NCBI RefSeq assembly: GCF_001425025.1
Contig: NZ_LMDE01000012.1
Coordinates: forward strand, 248,101 to 312,100
DNA: 64,000 nucleotides
Source: Nocardioides sp. Root122
GTDB lineage: Bacteria > Actinomycetota > Actinomycetes > Propionibacteriales > Nocardioidaceae
Reading direction: 5' to 3'
The notes beneath the pieces were generated by a model. It had not been told where the DNA came from, made no database searches, and saw only the letters and a list, made by a program, of their open reading frames with translations. Shown here piece after piece: positions 36,128-44,814 of the stretch (within the stretch, counting starts at the first letter, position 1; each line of letters starts with the position of its first letter). A program made the translations under genes and the position numbers.

Positions 36128-36773
36128 CGGCGGTGGGCCCGAGACGCACCACGCGGTCGCACACCCGCTCGACGAGGTCGGGGTCGTGGCTCACGAGCAG
36201 GATGCCGCGTCCGGCCGCCTTCTCCGCGACCAGCTTCTCGCCCAGCCAGTGCACGCCGCCAACGTCGAGCCGCGCCTCCGGCTCGTCCAGCACGAGCAGG
36301 AGCCGCGGCCGGACGAAGGCGCTCGCCAGGGCCAACCGGCGTCGCTGCCCCGACGAGAGCGTCGAGGGCAGCTGCCCGGACACCTCCATCAGCCCGACCT
36401 CGTCGAGGACGACGTTGACGATCTCCTCGGCGTCGGGCTGGGCGTGGGCCCGCGCCACGAGGTCGAGGTGCTCGACCACGGACAGGTCGGGGAAGAAGTC
36501 CAGGTCGTCCATCACCACGGCGAGGTCGCGCCGGATGCTGGGCTCCCGCTCGTCGAGCGCGCGCCCGGTCAGCTCGGCCTCGCCCGCGTCAGCCTCGTCC
36601 GCCCCGACGATGCACCGCAGCAGCGTCGACTTGCCGCTGCCGTTGGGCCCGACCACACCGACCGCCTCGCCCTCGGCCACGTCGAGGTCGACCCCGTCCA
36701 GGATGGTGCGGTCGCCGAAGGTGCGCGAGATCCCTCGGACCGTCAGCAGCGCCGGGGCCGTCTTCTTCGGCAT
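36117..36773 (-). CDS. ABC transporter ATP-binding protein
   Basis: A 218-aa ATPase with Walker A GPNGSGKST, signature LSSGQRRRLALA (a serine replaces the first glycine of LSGGQ) and Walker B LLLVLDEPEARLD. It is short and resembles CcmA-type exporter ATPases. Its partner is the downstream membrane protein, whose start it overlaps by 11 bp. The ATG at 36773 is preferred to a TTG four codons earlier. Substrate unknown. Confidence 0.85.
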   Translation of the reverse strand: MPKKTAPALLTVRGISRTFGDRTILDGVDLDVAEGEAVGVVGPNGSGKSTLLRCIVGADEADAGEAELTGRALDEREPSIRRDLAVVMDDLDFFPDLSVVEHLDLVARAHAQPDAEEIVNVVLDEVGLMEVSGQLPSTLSSGQRRRLALASAFVRPRLLLVLDEPEARLDVGGVHWLGEKLVAEKAAGRGILLVSHDPDLVERVCDRVVRLGPTADDT

Positions 36774-36834
36774 GGCGACATCCAAGCAGGCCGCTGGGAA
36801 CCTCCGCGGGGAGGTCAGTGGCGCGACGCCACGG

Positions 36835-37401
36835 TCAGCGGCGCGTGGCGATGACGGCCGACGCGTCGGTCGCGACCATCACCTCGACGGCGGTGAACCG
36901 CTCGTCGGTGAGCCACTGCTCGCGCAGGGTGTCGACGCGGCCGTAGGTGATCGGCGGCCAGGACTCGCAGGGGGCGAAGTCGTCGAGCACCACGATGCCG
37001 CCCGGCTCCACCAGGTCGATGACCTGGTCGACGCCCACCTCGGACGGGCTGCCGGAGTCGAGGAAGAGGAGCGAGAACGGGCCGTGCTCACGCAGCACGC
37101 TCCAGTCGGCCGCCAGCACCTCGACCTTGGCGTCGTCCTCGAAGATCTGCTGCGCCGCACCCGCGAGCGACTCGTCGAGCTCGGCGGTCAGGATCCGCGC
37201 CCCGTTGCGTACGCCGCTGCGCAGCCACGCGGTGCCGACGCCGCACCCGGTGCCGAACTCGGCCATCGTGCCGCCGCGGGTGGCCGCCAGGGTCGCGAGG
37301 AGGCGGCCGGTCTCGTTGCGGCAGAAGGCGACGTAGCCGGCCTGGCGGCACACATCGAAGGCTCGCGAGACGATGTGGGGAAGATCGGGAGGGGCAGACA
37401 T
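36835..37401 (-). CDS. O-methyltransferase-like class I SAM enzyme
   Basis: A 188-aa methyltransferase-like protein with motif I MAEFGTGCGVGTAWL, ILTAELDESLAGAAQQIFEDD, and FLDSGSPSEVGVDQVIDLVEPGGIVVLDDF, resembling caffeoyl-CoA-type O-methyltransferases. Substrate unknown. The ATG at 37401 (MSAPPDLP) is the likely start; a GTG nine codons earlier (37428) is also possible. It is divergent from the leader region of the leuB group. Confidence 0.78.
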   Translation of the reverse strand: MSAPPDLPHIVSRAFDVCRQAGYVAFCRNETGRLLATLAATRGGTMAEFGTGCGVGTAWLRSGVRNGARILTAELDESLAGAAQQIFEDDAKVEVLAADWSVLREHGPFSLLFLDSGSPSEVGVDQVIDLVEPGGIVVLDDFAPCESWPPITYGRVDTLREQWLTDERFTAVEVMVATDASAVIATRR

Positions 37402-37524
37402 GAGGCCGCCGAGTCTGTCATCCCACACCCGCAGGTCTCAGGGGGCGGTCCGACGTCTCACGATCTGACACGTTTCGCAAACCGGGTGCGCACGACCGCC
37501 GGTCGGTCGTACAGTCGTCACACC

Positions 37525-37569
37525 ATGCGGAGCGTCTTCGTACTTATCGATCGCCGCGGCGGGGCCTGA
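37525..37569 (+). CDS. Candidate leader peptide (Val-Phe-Val-Leu-Ile) upstream of leuB
   Basis: A 14-codon ORF encoding MRSVFVLIDRRGGA, with Val, Val, Leu and Ile among codons 4-8. It starts 9 nt after TACAGT and is followed within 2 nt by a hairpin whose right side (CCGCCG, 37610-37615) could instead pair with CGGCGG inside the ORF. That resembles attenuation leaders. Against it, no U-tract terminator is seen and leuB starts 424 nt later from its own -10 element. Confidence 0.5.
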   Translation: MRSVFVLIDRRGGA

Positions 37570-37570
37570 A

Positions 37571-37626
37571 GAAAGGCCACCTCGTCGCGGTGTTCGGCGT
37601 TGACGAGGTCCGCCGCCCGGCCTTTC
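37571..37626 (+). promoter_or_regulatory. Two-part hairpin after the leuB-region leader peptide
   Basis: GAAAGGCC (37571-37578) pairs with GGCCTTTC (37619-37626), and the adjacent ACCTCGTC (37579-37586) pairs with GACGAGGT (37602-37609). Sixteen pairs in all, with a 9-nt bulge on the right side and a 15-nt loop. No U-run follows, so it is not an ordinary terminator. Confidence 0.65.
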
Positions 37627-37841
37627 GCCAGAGAGCTTCCTCTCTGAGTTCGAAGCCGCCGCCTCCGTGTCGGGTCCACGCAGTCCTTGCGCGATCCGCA
37701 TGCTCGTCGGCCGGCAGCCGGGCCCGGGCGATCCCCGCAACCCCCTGCTCCCTCACCCGCCGCGGTGTCGGTGGCTTCGGACACACCACCCGATCGCCAT
37801 CCCTGCCCCAACCGGCAGGACACCGCACAGGAGTGAGACCG

Positions 37842-37982
37842 ATGTACGACATGTATCCCGACTCGTGGGGCCCGGCGGCCCACGACCCCGACAACGCCTT
37901 CAGCGCCGAGAACACGGCCGTCGCCGTCCAGACCGCGCTTGACCTGCGAGACGGCGGCGGCCAGCGGCCGGACGACAACTAG
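37842..37982 (+). CDS. Small acidic ORF of unknown function upstream of leuB
   Basis: A 46-aa ORF starting [20 protein letters not shown] and ending in RPDDN. It is acidic, lacks a membrane segment or signal peptide, and has no domain I recognise. AGGAG at about 37829-37833 sits at good distance from the ATG, one of the clearer ribosome binding sites in the window, which argues that it is translated. Its TAG stop forms the start of the TAGCCT element used by leuB. Codon use in third positions is GC-rich like the neighbouring genes. Confidence 0.6.
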   Translation: MYDMYPDSWGPAAHDPDNAFSAENTAVAVQTALDLRDGGGQRPDDN

Positions 37983-37985
37983 CCT
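37980..37985 (+). promoter_or_regulatory. -10 element TAGCCT of leuB, overlapping a stop codon
   Basis: TAGCCT ends 7 nt before the leuB ATG; its TAG is the stop of the 46-aa ORF. No ribosome binding site precedes leuB, so an internal leaderless promoter is likely. Confidence 0.55.
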
Positions 37986-37992
37986 TCGCCGC

Positions 37993-39081
37993 ATGTCCGA
38001 CACCCAGCAGCCCGCGTCCGCACCGGCCACCGGGAGCCACGCCCTCGCCGTCATCCCCGGCGACGGGATCGGTCCCGAGGTGACCGCCGAGGCCCTCAAG
38101 GTCCTCGAGGTCGCCTCGCCGGTGAAGTTCGAGTCGACGCGCTACGACCTCGGCGCGGAGCGCTACCTCGCGACCGGCGAGGTGCTGCCCGACTCGGTGC
38201 TCGCGGAGATCCGCGGGCACGACGCGATCCTGCTGGGAGCGGTGGGCGGCAAGCCCAACGACCCGAACCTGCCGCCCGGCATCCTCGAGCGTGGCCTGCT
38301 GCTCAGGCTCCGCTTCGAGCTCGACCACTACGTCAACCTGCGTCCGTCGCGGCTCTTCCCCGGATCGGCCTCACCCCTGGCCGACGCCGTGCTCGAGAAG
38401 GGCGAGATCGACTTCGTCGTGGTGCGCGAGGGCACCGAAGGCCCCTACACGGGCAACGGCGGCGCCCTGCGCGTCGGCACCCCCGCCGAGGTGGCCACCG
38501 AGGTCTCGGTCAACACGGCCTACGGCGTGGAGCGCGTCGTGCGCGACGCCTTCGCCCGAGCGCAGAAGCGGCCGCGCAAGAAGCTGACGCTGGTCCACAA
38601 GACCAACGTCCTCGTCAACGCGGGCTCGCTCTGGTGGCGCCTGTTCGAGGAGGTCGGCGCGGAGTTCCCGGACGTGACGACCGACTACATGCACATCGAC
38701 GCGGCCATGATCTTCATGTCCATCGACCCCGCCCGCTTCGACGTGATCGTCACCGACAACCTCTTCGGCGACATCATCACCGACCTCGCCGCCGCCATCA
38801 CCGGTGGCATCGGGCTGGCCGCCTCCGGCAACGTGAACCCCGACCGGACGGCGCCCTCCATGTTCGAGCCCGTCCACGGCTCCGCCCCCGACATCGCCGG
38901 GCAGCAGAAGGCCGACCCGACCGCCGCGATCCTCTCCGGCGCCCTGCTCCTCGAGCACCTCGGCCACGCCGACGCCGCCGCCGCGATCGAGGCGGCCGTG
39001 CTGGCCGACCTCGCCGGGCGCACGCCCGGCACGAGTCGTCGTACGAGCGAGGTCGGGGACGCCATCGCCGCCCGCCTCTGA
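37993..39081 (+). CDS. leuB: 3-isopropylmalate dehydrogenase
   Basis: A 362-aa NAD-dependent decarboxylating dehydrogenase for leucine synthesis; with CimA in the same window it can also oxidise erythro-beta-methyl-D-malate for isoleucine. Landmarks: [63 protein letters not shown], and the signature [31 protein letters not shown] with [17 protein letters not shown] at 37993 is chosen because a TAGCCT lies 7 nt upstream; the frame is open further upstream but without homology. Confidence 0.95.
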   Translation: MSDTQQPASAPATGSHALAVIPGDGIGPEVTAEALKVLEVASPVKFESTRYDLGAERYLATGEVLPDSVLAEIRGHDAILLGAVGGKPNDPNLPPGILERGLLLRLRFELDHYVNLRPSRLFPGSASPLADAVLEKGEIDFVVVREGTEGPYTGNGGALRVGTPAEVATEVSVNTAYGVERVVRDAFARAQKRPRKKLTLVHKTNVLVNAGSLWWRLFEEVGAEFPDVTTDYMHIDAAMIFMSIDPARFDVIVTDNLFGDIITDLAAAITGGIGLAASGNVNPDRTAPSMFEPVHGSAPDIAGQQKADPTAAILSGALLLEHLGHADAAAAIEAAVLADLAGRTPGTSRRTSEVGDAIAARL

Positions 39082-39139
39082 CCTCGCCCGAGGTCGTCGG
39101 GCGAGGACGAGGGCCGTACCGAGACCATGACCCTTGGAA

Positions 39140-39145
39140 TAGGTT
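39140..39145 (+). promoter_or_regulatory. -10 element TAGGTT of ilvE
   Basis: TAGGTT ends 6 nt before the ilvE ATG, and no ribosome binding site is present. Confidence 0.55.
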
Positions 39146-39151
39146 GACCCC

Positions 39152-40234
39152 ATGCAGATCAGCACGACCGCCAACCCCACGCCCGTCGACGACGCCCGAC
39201 TCGCCGAGATCCTCGCGAACCCCGGCTTCGGGACGTACTTCACCGACCACATGCTCACGGTCGAGTGGACGCCGGAGAAGGACTGGCACGACGCACGCAT
39301 CACGCCCTACGGTCCGCTGACGCTGGACCCGGCGACGGCGGTGCTGCACTACGCGCAGGAGACCTTCGAGGGCATGAAGGCCTACCGCCACGAGGACGGC
39401 TCGATCTGGACGTTCCGTCCCGAGCAGAACGCCGCCCGGATGGTGCGCTCATCGCAGCGGCTGGCCTTCCCCGAGCTCCCGGTGGACGACTTCGTCGCCT
39501 GCGTCGACGCCTTGGTCGAGGCCGACCAGCGCTGGGTGCCGGACAACTCCGCGGGGGGTGGCGAGAAGTCGCTCTACCTGCGGCCGTTCATGTTCGCCTC
39601 CGAGACGTTCCTCGGGGTGCGTCCCTCCCAGCACGTGACGTTCATGGTGATCGCCTCGCCGGCCGGCGCCTACTTCAAGGGCGGCATCAAGCCGGTCAAC
39701 CTCTGGCTCTCCGAGACCTTCACCCGTGCCGGGCGCGGAGGCATGGGCGCCGCCAAGACCGGCGGCAACTACGCCGCGTCGCTGGCCGCGCAGCGCGAGG
39801 CGATCGAGAAGGGCTGCGACCAGGTCGTGTTCCTCGACGACCAGGAGTTCCGCTACATCGAGGAGCTCGGCGGGATGAACCTCTTCTTCGTCCACCGCGA
39901 CGGGCGCATCGTGACGCCCGAGACCGGGACGATCCTCGAGGGCATCACCCGCGCCTCGATCATCGAGCTCGCCGGCAAGCTCGGCCACGCGGTGGAGGAG
40001 CGGAAGTTCTCCATCGACGAGTGGCGCGACGGCGTCGCCTCGGGCGAGATCACCGAGATCTTCGCGTGCGGCACCGCCGCCGTGGTGACGCCGGTCGGCG
40101 AGCTCCGGAGCCCGTCGGGCGCGACGCCCGCGCCGGCGAGCACCGAGCTCACCATGCAGATCCGCGACGCCCTGGTGGGCATGCAGTTCGGCCGCAGCGA
40201 GGACACGTTCGGCTGGATGCACAAGGTCTGCTGA
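39152..40234 (+). CDS. ilvE: Branched-chain amino acid aminotransferase
   Basis: A 360-aa fold-IV PLP enzyme that makes leucine, isoleucine and valine from their keto acids, and reverses for degradation. It has YAQETFEGMKAYR, the lysine region AAKTGGNYAASLAAQ, and FACGTAAVVTPVGEL near the end, and is of the long BCAT II type found in Actinobacteria. ATG at 39152 is 6 nt after TAGGTT, so it has its own promoter although it follows leuB by only 70 nt. It supplies the last step for the ilvBNCD and leuB products encoded nearby. Confidence 0.96.
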   Translation: MQISTTANPTPVDDARLAEILANPGFGTYFTDHMLTVEWTPEKDWHDARITPYGPLTLDPATAVLHYAQETFEGMKAYRHEDGSIWTFRPEQNAARMVRSSQRLAFPELPVDDFVACVDALVEADQRWVPDNSAGGGEKSLYLRPFMFASETFLGVRPSQHVTFMVIASPAGAYFKGGIKPVNLWLSETFTRAGRGGMGAAKTGGNYAASLAAQREAIEKGCDQVVFLDDQEFRYIEELGGMNLFFVHRDGRIVTPETGTILEGITRASIIELAGKLGHAVEERKFSIDEWRDGVASGEITEIFACGTAAVVTPVGELRSPSGATPAPASTELTMQIRDALVGMQFGRSEDTFGWMHKVC

Positions 40235-40280
40235 GTCGCTGGCCGGTCGCGGGCGACCGCATCCCCGCTAGCCTCGGGTG

Positions 40281-42167
40281 GTGAGCACGGCGAAGGCCCA
40301 GATCGATCCCGACCAGTCCGTCTGCTCCGGCGCCGTCGCCTACGAGGCACAGAGCCCGCGCTCGCTGCGCGACTTCATCCGCACCGAGTCGGGCTCGGCG
40401 GGACTGCTCGTCGTCGCCTCGGTCGTCGCGCTCGTCTGGGCCAACTCGCCCTGGTCGCAGTCCTACGTCGACCTCTGGCACACGGAGCTGTCCGTCCGGG
40501 TCGGCAGCGGTGGTCTCACCATGGACCTGCACCACTGGATCAACGACGGCCTGATGGTCGTGTTCTTCTTCGTGATCGGCCTCGAGGTGCGCAAGGAGTT
40601 CGCGATCGGGGAGCTCACCGACCGCAGCCGTGCCGTCGTGCCGCTCGTCGCGGGCATCGCCGGCATGCTCGTGCCGGCCGCCATCTTCCTCGCGCTCAAC
40701 CCGTCCGGCGAGGAGGCGGCGGGCTGGGGCGCGGTGATCGGCACCGACACCGCCTTCCTGCTCGGTGTCATGGCGCTGGTCGGGCCGTCGGTGTCCACGC
40801 AGCTGCGCATCTTCCTGCTCACCCTGACCGTCATCGACGACATCGTCGCGGTCAGCGTGATCGGCGTCGTCTACTCCGATGACCTCTCGATGCTCGCTCT
40901 GGCCGTCGCCGCGGCGTGCCTGGTCGTCCTGCTCGTCCTCGACCGCACCGGCGTGTGGCAGGCCGCGCCCTACGTCCTGGTCGTCCTCGTGCTCTGGGTC
41001 GCCACCCTCGAGTCCGGCGTGCACGCCTCGATCGCCGGCATGCTGAGCGGCCTGCTGGTCCCTGCGCTCGACCCGCGGCGCTCGGACGTCGAGGAGGCGG
41101 CCCGCCGGTTCCGCGCCTTCCGCCAGTCGCCCATGCCGGGCGTCCAGAGGGCGGCCCGGCGCTCGCTGACCCGCGCGATCTCGGTCAACGAGCGGCTGCA
41201 GGAGGCGTTGCACGGGCCCACCAGCCGCGTCGTCGTACCCGTCTTCGCGCTGGCGAACGCCGGCGTCGACCTGCGCGACGGCGTGCTGGGCGACTCCTTC
41301 ACCTCGACCCTGATGTGGGGCATCGTGCTCGGCCTCGTCGTCGGCAAGGCGGTGGGCATCTTCGCCGGGTCCTACGCCAGCGTGCGGCTCGGCTGGGGCC
41401 GGCTGCCCCAGGGTGTCGGCCTCGGTCACACGCTCGCCGGCGGCGCCCTGTCGGGCATCGGGTTCACCGTCTCGCTGCTGATCATCAGCCTCGCCTTCGA
41501 CTCCACCCGGTTGCAGGACCAGGCACGCGTCGGGGTGCTCCTCGCCGCGGTTCTCGCGAGCCTCGCCGGGTGGGCCGCCTTCCGCTTCTCGGCACGCGTG
41601 CTGGGCCAGGACGACGCAGCGCTCCCGCGCCTGCTCAGCCGACCGGTCGACCCGCAGCGCGACCACATCCTGGGGCCGGTCGACGCGCCGCTCACGCTCG
41701 TCGAGTACCTCGACTACGAGTGCCCCTTCTGCGCCCGCGTCAGCGGGGTCGGCGACGAGCTGCGCGCCCACTTCGGCGACCGGCTCCGCTACGTCACCCG
41801 CCACCTGCCGCTGCCCGTCCACCCGCACGCCGAGCTCGCGGCGCTGGCCGCCGAGGCGGCCGCGCGGCAGGGACGCTTCTGGGAGATGCACGTGGTGCTC
41901 TTCGGGCACCAGGACGAGCTCGAGCTCGAGGACCTCGTGGGCTACGCCGCCGAGGTCGGGCTCGACGTCGAGCAGTTCATGCGCGACCTGGACGACGACG
42001 ACGTCGCCCGGCACGTGGAGCACGACGTCGCGTCGGCCGAGGAGAGCGGTGTCCGCGGCACGCCGACCTTCTTCGTCGGCGACACCCGCCACACCGGCCC
42101 CTACGACGCTCGCAGCCTCATCACCGCGCTCGAGGCCAGCAGGAGCGGCTCACCCCTCGGGGGCTGA
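40281..42167 (+). CDS. nhaA: NhaA Na+/H+ antiporter fused to a DsbA-like thioredoxin domain
   Basis: A 628-aa fusion. Residues 1-440 form a complete NhaA antiporter with twelve helices and the essential paired aspartates in [12 protein letters not shown] (D186, D187). Residues 460-625 form a DsbA-like thioredoxin domain with a CPFC redox motif at 481-484 and [20 protein letters not shown] containing the cis-proline. Such fusions are known in Actinobacteria; which side of the membrane the redox domain faces decides its role and cannot be settled here. The GTG at 40281 is preferred over 40278 because TAGCCT (40269-40274) ends 6 nt before it. Confidence 0.9.
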   Translation: MSTAKAQIDPDQSVCSGAVAYEAQSPRSLRDFIRTESGSAGLLVVASVVALVWANSPWSQSYVDLWHTELSVRVGSGGLTMDLHHWINDGLMVVFFFVIGLEVRKEFAIGELTDRSRAVVPLVAGIAGMLVPAAIFLALNPSGEEAAGWGAVIGTDTAFLLGVMALVGPSVSTQLRIFLLTLTVIDDIVAVSVIGVVYSDDLSMLALAVAAACLVVLLVLDRTGVWQAAPYVLVVLVLWVATLESGVHASIAGMLSGLLVPALDPRRSDVEEAARRFRAFRQSPMPGVQRAARRSLTRAISVNERLQEALHGPTSRVVVPVFALANAGVDLRDGVLGDSFTSTLMWGIVLGLVVGKAVGIFAGSYASVRLGWGRLPQGVGLGHTLAGGALSGIGFTVSLLIISLAFDSTRLQDQARVGVLLAAVLASLAGWAAFRFSARVLGQDDAALPRLLSRPVDPQRDHILGPVDAPLTLVEYLDYECPFCARVSGVGDELRAHFGDRLRYVTRHLPLPVHPHAELAALAAEAAARQGRFWEMHVVLFGHQDELELEDLVGYAAEVGLDVEQFMRDLDDDDVARHVEHDVASAEESGVRGTPTFFVGDTRHTGPYDARSLITALEASRSGSPLGG

Positions 42168-42267
42168 AGCCGCCGCACGGGTCCGACGTCTGCCTCGGCC
42201 GATCGGCTGACCCCGTCCGGCCTCCGGGCCGATCCGCGGCGCGCTGGGTCCAGCGAGGCTCGTGGTC

Positions 42268-42945
42268 ATGACGACGACCGCAGTCCGACCGAGCGCCCCC
42301 GCCCGCACCCGGCGGGAGTGGTGGATCCCTGCGAGCCTGCTGGCGCTGACCTTCGTGCCGGCCGCCGCGGGCGCCGCGCGGCTGGTCGACCTGTCCTCCG
42401 GCCGAACCGAGGAGAACGCCCGCTTCTTCGACCTCCCGGCGCCGATCATCGTCCACATCCTCGGCGCCACGACCTTCTGCGTGCTCGGGGCGTTCCAGTT
42501 CATGCCGTCCTTCCGCCGCCGCCGGCCGCGGTGGCACCGCTGGAGCGGCCGGGTGCTGGTCCCGGCCGGACTCGCCGCCGCGCTGAGCGGGATGTGGATG
42601 GCGGCGTTCGCCGACCTGCCCGTCTACGACAACGCCGCGCTCATGTGGTTCCGGCTGCTCTTCGGCTCGCTCATGGTCGCGGGACTGGTGCTGGGGCTGC
42701 TCGCGATCCGGCGCCGCGACGAGCGCACGCACCAGCGCTGGATGGCCCGGGCGTACGCCGTCGGGCAGGGTGCCGGCACGCAGGCACTGGTCCTCGGCCC
42801 GATGGTCCTCGTCGTCGATCAGCCCGGCGGCACGCTGAAGGCGAGCGGGATGGCCTTCGCGTGGGTGCTCAACCTGGTCGTGGCCGAGTGGTTGGTCCGG
42901 CGGTCCCAGGCGCGTCAGTCCGGTCAGCCCAGTCGACGGGTCTGA
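42268..42945 (+). CDS. DUF2306 membrane protein
   Basis: A 225-aa membrane protein with about six hydrophobic segments. FDLPAPIIVHILGATTFCVLGAFQFMPSFRRRRPRWHRWSGRVLVPAGLAAALSG is characteristic of DUF2306 proteins, including histidines in the middle of the membrane segments that could bind heme or quinone. Function unknown. ATG at 42268 lies 7 nt after GAGGCT. The 3' end overlaps the convergent response regulator gene by 22 bp. Confidence 0.75.
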   Translation: MTTTAVRPSAPARTRREWWIPASLLALTFVPAAAGAARLVDLSSGRTEENARFFDLPAPIIVHILGATTFCVLGAFQFMPSFRRRRPRWHRWSGRVLVPAGLAAALSGMWMAAFADLPVYDNAALMWFRLLFGSLMVAGLVLGLLAIRRRDERTHQRWMARAYAVGQGAGTQALVLGPMVLVVDQPGGTLKASGMAFAWVLNLVVAEWLVRRSQARQSGQPSRRV

Positions 42946-43568
42946 TAGGCCCAGAGCGCGAGCTCGACCCGGTTGCGCGCGCCGAGCTTCATCATCAGCG
43001 CGCCCAGGTGGGTCTTCACGGTGCTCAGCGAGATGAAGAGCTCGGCCGCCACCTCGTGGTTGGTGAGTCCCCGCGCGACCGCGACCAGCACCTGCTCCTC
43101 ACGCTCCGTCAGCGATGAGGTGGGCTGCGACGGGACGTCGCGGTCGGCGTACGTCCTGAGCAGGCGGGTGGTGACCGTCGGTGCGATCAGGGATCCGCCG
43201 TCGGCGGCCGCGCGGACGGCATGGGTGAGCAGCTCGGGCCCGCAGTCCTTGAGCAGGAAGCCCCGGGCGCCGGCGAGCAGCGCGCCGTAGACGTACTCGT
43301 CGAGGTCGAAGGTCGTGACGACCACGACCGCCATCGGGTCGGCCACGTCGGGGCCGGCGAGCGCGCGGGTGGCCTCGATCCCGTTGAGCCGCGGCATCCG
43401 GATGTCGAGAAGGCAGACGTCGGGCCGGACCTCACGTGCCTGCTCGACGGCGTCCTGACCGTCGACAGCGGTGGCGACGACCTCGATGCCGTCCTGGGCG
43501 CCCAGGATCATCGCGAGCCCGGTGCGGACGATCTCCTGGTCGTCGGCGACCAGCACACGCAGGCTCAT
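42924..43568 (-). CDS. NarL/LuxR-type response regulator
   Basis: A 214-aa response regulator. The receiver domain starts RVLVADDQEIVRTGLAMIL and has the phospho-acceptor Asp in VCLLDIRMPRLNG and the conserved Lys in GFLLKD. The LuxR helix-turn-helix follows: LTEREEQVLVAVARGLTNHEVAAELFISLSTVKTHLGALMMKLG. It overlaps its cognate histidine kinase gene upstream by 4 nt. No target is obvious; the convergent DUF2306 gene and the genes upstream of the kinase are candidates. Conserved Asp pair, Lys and Thr are present, so it should be phosphorylatable. Confidence 0.92.
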   Translation of the reverse strand: MSLRVLVADDQEIVRTGLAMILGAQDGIEVVATAVDGQDAVEQAREVRPDVCLLDIRMPRLNGIEATRALAGPDVADPMAVVVVTTFDLDEYVYGALLAGARGFLLKDCGPELLTHAVRAAADGGSLIAPTVTTRLLRTYADRDVPSQPTSSLTEREEQVLVAVARGLTNHEVAAELFISLSTVKTHLGALMMKLGARNRVELALWAYQTRRLG

Positions 43569-44698
43569 CGTCGCTCCTCCGCGGGCAGGGTCGCGGCCAC
43601 GCGCCAGCCGCCGCCCGGTGCCGGGCCGGCCTCCAGGTTCCCACCGAGCAGCACGGCCCGCTCGGTCATCCCGACGATGCCGAACCCCTGGCCGGTCCGC
43701 GCGGCCGGACGGCCGTCGTCGGTGATCTCGAGCTCGACGTCGTCGTGCTGGCGCCTCACCCGGACCTGGACGGTCGTCGCGCCGTCGGCGTGACGCCGCG
43801 AGTTGGCGACCGCCTCCTGGGCGATCCGCTGGACGGCCGCCGCGACCGTGGGGGAGAGGTCGCCCAGCCCCTCGGCCACGTCGACCTCGACGCGCGGCCC
43901 GGCACCGGCCTGGCTCGCGAGACCGGCCAGGTCGTCGAGCGGACGCTCCGCGACCTCGTCGTCGGTCCGGAGCATCCGCACCACCTTGCGGGTCTCGGCC
44001 AGGGTGCGGGTGGCCTCCTCGTCGATGCGCCGCAGCGCATCGCGCGCGGCCTCCGGCCGCGTATCGGCGACCGCGAGCCCGGCCTGCGCGCTGATCGCGA
44101 TGGCGGTGAGGTGGTGGGCGACGGTGTCGTGCAGGTCTCGCGCCAGCCGCTCCCGCTCCTGCTGGCGTACGACGTCGAGCTGGCGCGTGTGCAGCATCGA
44201 GCGCGTGCGGACGGCGAGGCCGATGGCCGCAGCCGCAGCGATGACGGCGGAGCCGCCGATCCGGTCCTCGGTCGGGGTGCCCTCCCACAGCAACGAGCTG
44301 CTGGCCACCAGGAGGAACAGGAAGAGGCCCCGGACGACGCCGAACCCGGTCTCCCAACGAGCGATCGAGTAGGGGATGAGCAGGGCGACCACGCCGGTGT
44401 GAAGGTCGTCCGGCGGGCGCCCCGAGGACTCGAAGGCCACGACGACGGGCACGAACATGACCACGGCGAACACCGTCACCGTGACGACGGGCCGCGTCCG
44501 GCGCACGAGCAGCGTCGGGAGCCAGACCAAGAACGCTGCCAGCGAGAGCCATCGCTGCTCCAGCCCCGGCCTCAGCAACGTCGCTTCGACGACCGCCATC
44601 ACCGCGACCGCTGCCACGAAGGCGTAGTCCCACACCGTCGCGGGTCGTGCGTCCGGCGGCGCGGGCAGGCGCGCCAGCGACCGGACCTGGGTGAGCAT
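43565..44698 (-). CDS. Sensor histidine kinase (HisKA_3 type)
   Basis: A 377-aa membrane kinase. Four to five N-terminal helices with only short loops form the sensor, so it probably senses membrane state or a membrane-soluble signal. The dimerisation helix with the phospho-acceptor His is ERLARDLHDTVAHHLTAIAI, followed by an HATPase_c domain with LEITDDGRPAA and GFGIVGMTERAVLLGG. It phosphorylates the LuxR-type regulator encoded downstream. ATG at 44698 lies 6 nt after TACGGT, supporting this start over one ten codons earlier. A long hairpin (44754-44814) insulates it from the gene upstream. Confidence 0.9.
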   Translation of the reverse strand: MLTQVRSLARLPAPPDARPATVWDYAFVAAVAVMAVVEATLLRPGLEQRWLSLAAFLVWLPTLLVRRTRPVVTVTVFAVVMFVPVVVAFESSGRPPDDLHTGVVALLIPYSIARWETGFGVVRGLFLFLLVASSSLLWEGTPTEDRIGGSAVIAAAAAIGLAVRTRSMLHTRQLDVVRQQERERLARDLHDTVAHHLTAIAISAQAGLAVADTRPEAARDALRRIDEEATRTLAETRKVVRMLRTDDEVAERPLDDLAGLASQAGAGPRVEVDVAEGLGDLSPTVAAAVQRIAQEAVANSRRHADGATTVQVRVRRQHDDVELEITDDGRPAARTGQGFGIVGMTERAVLLGGNLEAGPAPGGGWRVAATLPAEERR

Positions 44699-44753
44699 GC
44701 GGAAACCGTAGTGGTCCGTGGTCGTCACCCGGATCGGCCGGATGACCGAGGGG

Positions 44754-44814
44754 ACACGTGTCCGAGAAGTCGCCCTCCGGGACGTCGCGTCAGGGCGATC
44801 TCTCGGACACGTGT
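44754..44814. repeat. Long hairpin with 23-bp arms upstream of the histidine kinase
   Basis: Arms at 44754-44776 and 44792-44814 pair with two adjacent mismatches, and GACG/CGTC pair inside the loop. Each arm contains the 8-bp palindrome ACACGTGT. The right arm lies inside the 3' end of the gene ending at 44790 and encodes its last residues (HVSERSP). It may serve as a terminator for that gene. Confidence 0.75.

Larger units (their letters stand above)
37402..37841. other. Leader region upstream of the small ORF and leuB
   Basis: This 440-base stretch contains a TACAGT element (37510-37515), a 14-codon ORF rich in branched-chain codons (37525-37569), a large two-part hairpin (37571-37626), a second hairpin (AGAGAG with CTCTCT, near 37631-37645) and about 200 nt of C-rich sequence ending in a ribosome binding site. 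I see no longer gene in it on either strand. Confidence 0.55.

Noticed and set aside
36774..36785. TTG start four codons upstream for the ABC ATPase at 36117-36773
   Set aside because: The ATG at 36773 is closer to the start of conserved sequence and no ribosome binding site favours the TTG.
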